From Flavicella sediminum (GTDB lineage: Bacteria; Bacteroidota; Bacteroidia; Flavobacteriales; Flavobacteriaceae), in assembly GCF_006381105.1 (NCBI RefSeq), contig NZ_VDET01000014.1, positions 1 through 64,000 on the forward strand: DNA of 64,000 nt. Reading direction: 5' to 3'. How positions within the stretch are numbered: the stretch's first letter is position 1; each line of letters starts with the position of its first letter. The position numbers and the translations under genes were made by a program. The notes under the pieces were generated by a model. It did no database searches and had not been told where the DNA came from. It worked only from the letters and a program-made list of their open reading frames with translations. Positions 20,801 through 28,700 of this stretch are shown here, one piece after another.

Positions 20801-22159
20801 TGTATCAATATGACCAATATAGGCATCTGTATAAAAAGAATTACACGTAAAGTCTAAGGCAGTTTCTCTATTTCCGGTATTTACGGTACCAGAGATATTT
20901 GAAATAAAACCAAAACGGACTTTGTATTCTGTATTACTAGCGTGTATGGTGGTAAAGTTTACTTGCGGGTTTTCATTACTAACGCCTCCGTATTCTGTAT
21001 TTCCAGAAGTTCCTATAAACCAATTTCCATCTCTAGAAAAAGTCAATTCGGTATCACCATTATAGGTATATACAGAAGGACTTAGAGACCAAGATTGTTC
21101 GCTAAAATTATTATTTCCATCAATGTCATTAAAACTGGCATTAAAATCGGAAACTTGGTATGGAGTTGTTGTACCTGAAGTTACAAAATTAAAGGTATAT
21201 TCCACATAAGCTTGAGTTCCCACTCCTGAAATGCTAGGGTTGGTTCTTGCAATAATAGAGGAAGCATAACTCCCATCATCATCGATATTTAATAAAGTAA
21301 TATTATTTAAAGCAGAAATTGTGACCAATACATCTACACCAGATAAAACATTAGGAAAACGATAGACTTCATTCAATTCAAAATTACTATCACCATCGCC
21401 GGTTTCTTCAATGCTGTTTTCAAAAACTAACTGATCAACACCATCACATGATAAAATTGTATTTGTTGTGTAATTTTGTTCAACGCTATCAAGAATTCCG
21501 TCATTATCATCATCTAAGTCAATTGCGTCATCAATTCCATCACCGTCATTATCGCCAGTACTTACAAAAGCATCAATAATTTCTATATTGTCAATTCGAA
21601 ATAATTCATCGTCATAACTAATTGTACTTCTAAAACGAATAAAAGTATTGGCTCCTCCAGAAGAGGGAAGAACTTCTTCATAACTTCCAGAATTTCCACC
21701 TGAAGGGCACATTAACAAATTTCCTCCAGAAGCTGATTCTCCTTGGAAAGTATCCAAAGTTGTCCAAGAGCTCCCATTATCTGTGGAATATTCAACCCAA
21801 ACAAAATCATTTGTTTCCATGGCTCCAGAACAGCTAAACGTAAAGTTTAATGTTGGAGTAGAATAGCCCGTTAAATTAACTTTTCTTCTTAGGTTAGCAC
21901 TATCATTTGAAGAACTTGCATCCCCAGTCATTAATAAACTTCCAGCATTGATACTAATTAAACCAGTACCTGAATTATTGTCATCATCCGTTTCTATCCA
22001 ATCACCTGTCCATCCACTACCACTACTGTAGTTGGCTGTAGACCAATCTTCTGAAGCTATTGTAGTTTGTGAAATGGCTGAATATTGAATAATATAGGCT
22101 GCCAAAAAGATAGAAGCTTTTATTATTTTATTAAAAATACTGTGTTTTGTGAAAATCAT
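14804..22159 (-). CDS. Giant T9SS surface protein with TSP3-like repeats, LamG and DUF8202-like domains
   Basis: A 2451-aa secreted protein. A signal peptide covers residues 1-31. A beta-sandwich ectodomain follows to about 195. A long array of acidic thrombospondin type 3-like repeats (DTDGDGIPNYQDLDSDNDGI and variants) then runs to about residue 1440. The array is interrupted by three guest domains, each between two cysteines. One of these, at about 1065-1275, is a LamG/concanavalin-like domain. After about 1440 comes a 200-residue region starting LWLRADKG that I match to DUF8202, then beta-rich domains, and a T9SS sorting domain from about 2370 ending in SQKIIIY. The Asp-rich repeats should bind calcium and stiffen the molecule, giving a long adhesin-like rod. 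It is a close paralogue of the 2694-aa protein upstream, nearly collinear from LWLRADKG to the end. Adhesion is inferred. Confidence 0.88.
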   Translation of the reverse strand: MIFTKHSIFNKIIKASIFLAAYIIQYSAISQTTIASEDWSTANYSSGSGWTGDWIETDDDNNSGTGLISINAGSLLMTGDASSSNDSANLRRKVNLTGYSTPTLNFTFSCSGAMETNDFVWVEYSTDNGSSWTTLDTFQGESASGGNLLMCPSGGNSGSYEEVLPSSGGANTFIRFRSTISYDDELFRIDNIEIIDAFVSTGDNDGDGIDDAIDLDDDNDGILDSVEQNYTTNTILSCDGVDQLVFENSIEETGDGDSNFELNEVYRFPNVLSGVDVLVTISALNNITLLNIDDDGSYASSIIARTNPSISGVGTQAYVEYTFNFVTSGTTTPYQVSDFNASFNDIDGNNNFSEQSWSLSPSVYTYNGDTELTFSRDGNWFIGTSGNTEYGGVSNENPQVNFTTIHASNTEYKVRFGFISNISGTVNTGNRETALDFTCNSFYTDAYIGHIDTDGDGIPNYQDLDSDNDGIPDNIEAQSTAGYIAPNNVYDGSGVDTAYSGGLTPVNSDGAADEVDYLDLDSDNDGLSDTLEAGLTLSGTQGTNGLDNSYDNGDTYTDVNGSFDNTQTDNFPDEDEDVLTQGDVDYRDDTINNDNDDDNVNDETDLDDDNDGITDLEELGTCSTYDSSIDWTTLYTNGTTSVSSGDDPVLSSEIVTINNIQVTLSRFTPITTSTNYNINDNLTSDSSYNLSQAAAQNGSSTHTFSFDTPIHNLSFTLHDIDLNTNSKDNVELVFIDFKGDLYTMSGADYTVGTDNVKVVTPSTNVFEGTDAAIAGATSGNITINGLPIWISKFKIIFTNTDTTDPSGTHDMAIGDISFCLPADTDGDGVFNFRDLDSDNDGILDNIEAQTTSGYIAPNNEYSATGIDTAYGTGLSPNDFDNDGIDNYLDLDADNDGIPDNIESQTTQGYIAPSGSFDIFGIDLAYSGGNTPVNTDETDNTDYLDLDSDNDGIYDIVESGSGLTDTSGGADGKTDGNVGTNGLDNTLDNGDTFADINGIFDENFTSVLNDSDGDVNASGGDLDYRDAVVGNDTDNDGIPNDVDIDDDNDGILDTDENNNCLSNSVGGYDAYWTYENSTDDISGNSNDLQNSPAGLAYSTNSISGANSVLFDGTYFLHYSQSSTFLEQTIANFTYSFWINPSSVTGIQFLVDEGGSTNGISIRLNGDVLEAQVKEGNGTEVSLNTASLDLIEIGNWYHIAFVYSNGNATLYLNGTATPELATGFGSLNTHVNNSGFGGSNSSNAYGTSGADYFTGLMDEFLHYPTALNSTDIGELYSTPNCDTDGDGIPNHLDIDSDNDGIPDNVEGQSTTAFVIPTGSVGANGLYNVYENNDTSSATSFSIENTDGVDNPDYLDLDSDNDTTPDIQENGDADNVASGIDTDGDGLDDNFEGSNTNDGFISNDEINDPATDLPDVDSDVTTTGDVDYRDAVIDDVEPNVVGNTLWLRADKGVTGGSAVTLWEDQTEEQPASTVDFIGSGGNEPSSTANTLNFNPVITFTPANNDVLTYTGNLNPVSMYIVYNDVSTANRTSAFTNNDGNGIGYGDNSTNVYDLTNTPAIVTGGNQFVNGLSTTLTAHPRPDNFELITNIFTGEISNASHTYYVGKDRTQASSTIEGSVAEVMLFSTQHSFAKKQQVESYLAIKYGFTLDKTDNEGSIIEGDYILSDLTTKVWNYTNNSAYHYDVAGIGRDDGMVLLQKQSKSQNQDAEVHVTIGLGNIVDTNNNNSGTFANNKDFLVWGNNNSSLTTTTSSVLVCAPEKTLTRVWKVKETGTVGSVQVAFDAATINGLLNTPFTTKLLKVADDAIFSSNVQYIPITSTTVNGSTQYVANYNFDGTKYFTYTEVNGIFWNGDSNSWTGGAGTANSASTQADDVDKVVVVDSQGTSNHATLDENAVVECVWVKENSKLTITDNHYLEFDEDFILDGEIRMIGDAQLIQTHLLATNVEGTGKIYIDQQASVPNVYRYHYWSSPVVEVGKSTFSVGAVMKDGTVPTSENSQPLDINFTTGFDGDFSTSPITLSNYWIWTYTNGVSRDDWVQKRDNVSIQRAAGYTMKSTGIANQNYTFVGKPNDGTITIPVDVDTNNLIGNPYPCALDAIDFLNENSEVLEGTLYFWQHKGEASTSNVIAGHHKEGYQGGYATTNLMMSVAAQSIVAGTDGLGSGNTYDVPGRYIAVGQSFFAGAKANGTITFENAHRNYQAQDNSNSVFFKGKKNKIKPTSESSTNAQASMKLGFEYTNENNVAIHRQLGIGFDKDFTFAYDEGYDSAMYDLQETDAYIHFTDDTNKYSIAAVPQINDAMEIPLGISTNSDQNVKLILDEANNLERTVYLKDNILGTYQAITGTAYEFFLEEGTYENRFSIVFQEGQTLETINPTVETREGIKVHYDKKLQVLKIINPENLQISASTLINMSGIRFNTAPINSENNRISVKHMAYGIYVLKLQTNKGTVSQKIIIY

Positions 22160-22517
22160 CCCTTTTTAATTAATTTCATCTAAAACACTTCTTATAGCAA
22201 AGTATAAGTCGCATTAATAATGAAAAATTACAATTATGGTTACTTTTTAATCTACCTATAATTAGGGATGTATAGGAATGCTTGCAAATTTAGACTAAAT
22301 AAAGTGAATTTTTATTAACAAAGGTTGATAATTATATTAGGGAGATTTGTAGAATATTGATAAGAAGTGTGAAAACCTAGGAGGGCAATAGGTTTGTGGT
22401 TTCTATAATAGAGTGTTTTTTTGTAAACTATTTTAGTTTGGATGCTTAATGGTATAATTGGCCGTGATAAAATTGGTGTTTAGGCCGATTTAAGTTTTTA
22501 GAAAAGAATAGCGTGCT
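22160..22517. other. Intergenic region upstream of the 2451-aa protein gene
   Basis: The region holds a -7-type element TAAATTTG on the minus strand (22285-22292), about 125 bases before the ATG. A possible -33 TTG (complement of CAA at 22319-22321) is 26 bases away, slightly too far. No gene was recognised here. Confidence 0.4.
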
Positions 22518-22556
22518 AAAAAAAATCCTTTGCTATAGTTGCAAAGGACTTTTTTT
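22518..22556 (-). terminator. Terminator of the giant gene / PID-CTERM operon
   Basis: An 8-bp GC-containing stem (22526-22533 with 22541-22548) extended by A/T pairs gives an eight-base U-tract on the minus strand, 38 bases after the PID-CTERM gene. Confidence 0.85.
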
Positions 22557-22594
22557 GTTTTTGAATGAACATAAAATGTTCACTGCTTGTACTT

Positions 22595-22780
22595 TTATTT
22601 TGAATAGATTTTTTTACTGGCATAACCAATTGCTAAAAGAAGCAATCCGATGATACCTCCATCAATAGGTAAACCTGGTGGAGGTGGAGGAGGTGGTGGG
22701 CCTTGAGCAAATGTTGTGTTCATTCCTATGAATACCAGTACTAGTACAAGCATTGGATAGTTTGTTTTTAGTGTTTTCAT
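22595..22780 (-). CDS. PID-CTERM sorting-domain mini-protein
   Basis: A 61-aa protein with a signal peptide (residues 1-25, ending TFAQ), a run of eight prolines after GP, the motif PIDGG, one membrane helix (IIGLLLLAIGYA) and a basic tail SKKIYSK. This matches the PID-CTERM class of putative C-terminal sorting signals in Bacteroidetes. Almost nothing remains of the mature protein apart from the polyproline linker and the signal itself. Its ATG shares the A of the TAA stop of the 2694-aa gene (TAATG), so translation is probably coupled and the two products made together. It may assist anchoring or processing of the giant protein. That role is inference. Confidence 0.82.
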   Translation of the reverse strand: MKTLKTNYPMLVLVLVFIGMNTTFAQGPPPPPPPPGLPIDGGIIGLLLLAIGYASKKIYSK

Positions 22781-25700
22781 TAATAGATTGCTATTTTTTT
22801 ACTAACGATTCCATTAGAGGTTTTTAATTTTACGATGTATATTCCGTCTGAAATACCTTCAACGGAAATCCCGTTGGTCGGTGTTTTAAATTCAACTTCT
22901 TTTAATACCTGACCAGCCATATTGATCAATTTTAAACTTGACACAATCTCAGTATCTTCTTTAATTATTTTTATCTCATTGCTTAGTTTGTCGAAGTATA
23001 CATTTATTGCTAATGGATGCTCATTGCTTTCTTCTTCAACAACTTCTAAAGTTGCGTCTTCTTTGAAAGTAATGTAAAAACGATCTTCATAAGTTCCAAT
23101 TGGTAAAGTTAGGTCTACTGTTTCTGAGTTGGACAATTTTCTTGAAATTCCAGTTACATTGTCTTTTAAATAAATATCATTATTCACAAAGTTCAAATTG
23201 TCAATCATCAGTTTGACTTCTTTTTCTGAGTCAACTTGTAAACTTATAGGAATTTCAGTATTACCGGTTGGCATTCCAATTCCTGCTATTACGTATTTAT
23301 TATCTGAACCATTGAACTTCCAATAGCTGTCATTTGGCTGTAAGTCGTAAATAAAACTATCATAACCTTCTTCATACGCTTCGGTTAAACCATTTTTAAA
23401 ACTAACGGCAATTTGTCTATGAATTTCAACATTATTATCATTTAAATATTCAAAACCTATTTTAAGTGTTGGTACATCTAAGTTTTCTTCTTTTTCAGTA
23501 CTTACTTTTTTGGATGTTTTGTTTTTTCCTGATTTTAAGAAAATAGAATTTGAACCATCTATTTTTTTGTAGTTTCTTTGACTATTTTTAAAGACAATAT
23601 TTCCGGTTGATATGGCTCCTACAAAGAAACTTTGTCCAACAGCAATATATCTACCTGGAGCGTCGTATAGGTTACCTATACCAAGTCCCCCAGTTATTTC
23701 TCCACTTACAGCTTGTGCAGCAACTGAGGTGATTAAATTACGAGTGGCGTATCCACCTTGATATCCCGCAGTGAAGTGTCCTTCTAGAAGAGAGCTTGTG
23801 CTGGCTTCTCCTTTGTGTTGCCAAAAATAGATAGTTCCATTAAAAACGCCCAAATTTTCGTAAATAAAGTCAACTGCATCCACGGCACTCGGATAAGGGT
23901 TTCCAATCAAACTATTAGTGTTGGCTGTAACTGGAATTGTAATTAAACCATCATTTGGTGTTCCAACAAAGGTGAAATTTTGTCCATTTGAATTTCCTGT
24001 ACTTTTCATAGTGTAACCTTCACCACGATTTAGATTCCCCGAATTTTTTTTCTGAACCCAATCTTCACGAGTAGTACCATTACGGTAAGAATATATCCAT
24101 GTATTTGCTATGGTAATTGGAGAAGTTGTGTAATCGCCATCGAAACTAACATTGGATTCTACAAAATTAATATCCTTAGGAGTTTGAGCTGTTGAAGTTA
24201 AAGAAGTAGGAGTGGTTCCGTCTTTCATAACACCGCCAACAGTAAACGTAGATTTTCCAACTTCAACCACAGGTGAAGTCCAGTAATGGTAACGATATTG
24301 ATTTGGAACTGTTGCTTTTTGATCTAAATAGACTTTACCTGTTCCTTGAACGTTGGTTTGTCCTACATGTGTTTGAACAAGTTGCGCATTACCGATTAAT
24401 TTTAAATTTCCATCAAGAATAAAGTCTTCATCAAATTCAAGATAATGATTATCGGCAACTGATAATACAGAATTATTTTTAATCCATACACACTCAACCC
24501 TAGCATCTTGATTTAGAACAGCATGGTTTAAAGAAGTTTCAGAGTCAATCACCATAACTTTATTCAAATCATTTCCGTTTGTGCTTGCTGAGTTATCCCC
24601 AGCTGAACCACCAGTCCAAGCACCTGCACCAGAATTAGCATCACCATTCCAAAAGATTCCATTAACTTCAGCATAGGTAAAATATTTGGTTCCATTAAAA
24701 TCATAATTCGTTACATATTGTGTGCTACCATTTACTGTAGTACTTGTAATAGGTGAATATTTTACATTGGTTGTAAAATTAACATCATCGGCAACTTTTA
24801 AAACTTTTAATGAAGCTGAGGTGTTTAATGCCGCGTTTATTGTTGCTGCATCAAAAGCAATTTGTACAGATCCAACACTTCCACGTTCAACAATTTTCCA
24901 TGTTCTGTTCATTGTTTTTTCAGGTGCACAGATAATAGTATTGGTTGTTGTAGTAGAAAGACTACCATTGTTATTACCCCACATTAAGAAGTTTTTATTA
25001 CTGTTGAAAGAGTTTCCGTTAGCAGCATTTGATGAAGCAATACTTCCTAAGCCAATGGTAAGATGCACTTCAGAATCTTGATTTTGTGATTTCGATTGTT
25101 TTTGAATAAACGCCATTCCATCATCTCTACCTATACCAGCAACATCATTATGAAAACTACTATTATTGGTGTAATTCCATACTTTTGTCGTTAAATCTGA
25201 TAAAATATAATCTCCTTCAATGATACTTCCACTAGAATTTGTACTGCTTAAGGTAAAGCCGTATTTAATAGCTAAGTAAGATTCTATTTGTTGTTTTTTA
25301 GCAAGACTATGTGCTTCGCTAAACAACATCACTTCGGCAACACTACCATTTATGGTACGACCAGTTTGTGTTCGATCTCTTCCTACATAATAGGTATGAC
25401 TAGCATTTGAAATTTCTCCTGAAAAAAGATTACTTATCAATTCAAAGTTATCAGGTCTAGCATGTGACGTTAAAGTAGTGGTTAGTCCATTTACAAATTG
25501 TTGGCCACCACGAACTACAGCTGGAGTATAGGTTGCGTCATATACGTTGGTAGGGTCATCACCATGTCCAATACCGTTTGAGTCGTTGTTGGTGAATGGT
25601 GTTGTCCAGTTTGCCGTTGATAGATCATTGTATACAATATATAATGATCTAGGATTTAAGTTTCCTGTGTAGGTGAGTACATCATTATTTCCAGGTGTAA

Positions 25701-28700
25701 ATGTTACTACCGGATTAAAGTTTAATGTAGTTGAAGTACTACTTGGTTTTTGTGTGCCTGAACCAATAAAGTCGATAGTGGAAGCTGGTTGTGCTTGCGT
25801 TTGGTCTTCCCAAAGTGAAACATCCGACCCACCAGTAATTCCTTTGTCAGCACGTAACCATAATGTTTGTCCTATTGGACTCGGTTCTATTTCATTGACA
25901 ATAGCATCTCTGTAATCAACATCTTGAGTTGCAACATCTGAATCTACATCAGGTAAATCTGTTTGAGGAGTATCAATTTCATCATTAACATCATACCCGT
26001 CTGAGACATTGTTTCCTTCAAAATTATCATCTAAACCATCGCCATCAGTATCTGTACCACTTATTACATTATCGGAATCTCCGTTTTCTTCAATATCAGG
26101 AGTGCCATCGTTGTCTGAATCGGAATCTAAATAATCAGGAATTGTATCATTGCCACTGTCTGTATTAACAAGGTTCGCAAGTGTAATGTCTGTTCCTCCT
26201 TGAGCAGTTTCATAATTATCATCTAAACCGTTATTGTTATTGTCAGTAATTCCGTTTCCTATACCACTTGGTGAAATATAATTCGCTGTTAAAGTTGATT
26301 GAGCTTCCACATTATCAGGAATACCATCATTGTCAGAATCGATGTCTAGATAATTTAAAATACCATCTCCATCAGTATCTAATACAGTTCCTTCTATGGA
26401 ATCAGGAATTCCATCATTGTCATCATCTAAATCTGTACTATCATCTATTCCATCATTATCCGTGTCGATACCGGTAACGCTATCTCGATAATCTAAATCA
26501 CCACCAGGAGAATTAACATCACCATCGGAGTCTGTAAAATTATCGGTTATTGTATTGTCTCCAGCTCCATTGATATCAGCAGTGTCATAAGCATCTGAAG
26601 CTTCATAATTACTATCTAGTCCATTATTACCAACTGTTCCTGAAGGAGCTGCCAATCCAGACTCAGCGAAATCAGTTCCTCCTTCATTATCAGAGTTTAA
26701 ATCTAAATAATCGGGTTCATTATCTCCATCTGTATCTACCGGTGTAAATCCAGTACCAAAAGCCAAATCTATACCTGTTATTGTATAATTTCCAGTAGGA
26801 GCAATATAATTTTTTGTTGTTTGTGATTCAATATTATCAGGAATACCATCACCATCAGAATCTAAATCTCTAAAATCAAAAATACCATCAGAATCAGAGT
26901 CGATAGGCGTGCAGAAAGAAAGATTTCCAATCGCAATTTGTTGATTGCCATCAAGTGATCCTGAACCTGTATTCTTATAAGTAATTCTCATTCTAATGAT
27001 CCATTGTGGAATGGCATTAATAGTAACATTTCCATTACCACTTTGGGTATTTCCTTTAAAAGTATTTACAGCGCTAAGGAAATTAGAACCAGCCGATATT
27101 GCATAATCGGAAGCCGTTAAGGTGTAATTTGTACCATTTTGTTTTGTCAATATAATTTCAACTTGGTCTGTAGCTGTGCTAGAATCCATATCAACATCAT
27201 AGAGAATGAATTTTAAGCCATATATTGGTGTATCAAAATTGAATATATGTCCCGACTCTGCATTTGTTCTTGCTTTTTGAGAAAATGTATACGAACTACT
27301 TGTGGTTACTAGATCATTAATCCTATAATTACTATCACTATTTACGTTTGAAGTTCGACCTAAAGAAATACCAACATTATTGACCGTTAAAGAAGAGTTT
27401 GTTGTAATAGGATCTTCTCCATTAGTTCTAGATGTGCCTCCCTCTACATAACTATTGTCCCAATTAAGTACGGCACTATTAGGAGTGCATGTTCCGTATT
27501 CAACGCTGTCTAAAATTCCATCATTGTCATCATCTAAGTCAATTTCATCGTTCACATTGTCGTTATCATTGTCATAGGTAAATGTATCATCTCTATAATC
27601 TACATCTCCACCAGAACTTACGTCGCTGTCAGCATCAGGGAAATTATTAATTTGAGAGTTGTCAAAGCTACCGTTGACATCTGAGTAATTATCTCCATTG
27701 TCATAATTGTTGTCTAATCCATTGTTTCCAACATTTCCAGATAGTGTTAAGCCCGCTTCTGTTTGATCTAAAATACCATCATTATCTGCATCTAAATCTA
27801 AATAATCATAGATGCCATCACCATCAGTATCCTCTGGTATTAATCCAGTACCATACGCCGTGTCTAAACCATTGGCTGTAGTGTTGGCATCTCCAGAAGG
27901 AGCATTGTAGCCAGTAGTGGTTTGTGCTTCAATATTGTCAGGAATTCCATCATTGTCAGAATCTAAATCTAATGAATTTACAATTCCATCTCCATCCGCA
28001 TCGGCTTCTTGCGAACAAGAATACGTTGTTGTGGTTTGTGATGTACTATTAGAAATTCTTGTATAACCTGATTCAAGTGTGCTGGTAGTCGTTCCAAAAT
28101 CAAATCGGGCAATGATTGTATTTTGATAATCTTTGATAATAATTTTTGTTACGGACATATCGGTACCAAGCATGGTAATATCGTATGAGGTAGCTGCGCT
28201 AGGAGTATGTGTTACTGTTTGAAAATTACCTGCACTTGTGCTAATAGATTTGGACGTACCATCAACGGTTACTGTTCCAGATCTACTGATGTTATTATCT
28301 CCGATGGTCGTTTCTATGGAAATAGTTGTCGCTGTATCAAAGCTAATTCGGAAGCTGTAATTGTCTCCAAAGATAAAATCTTTATTTAAGTTATCAGGTG
28401 CGCCACGATCTCTAGCCCCGTCTATTGTTCCTACTAATCGATAGGTTAAATTACAAGTTCCAACAGAGCCGCCTGCATCTTCAACGGTATCTAAAATTCC
28501 GTCATTATCATCATCCACATCCACATTATCAGGAATACCATCCCCGTCATTATCACTAAAAGAAGAAGAAACGTCTCGATAATCTACGTCTCCGCTTCCT
28601 GTAGAATTAGGGAAGTTGTCTTCTTGGGTGTTGTCGAAGGTACCATTCGTATCAGCATAATTGTCGGCACTTTCATAATTAGCATCCAATCCATTAACAC

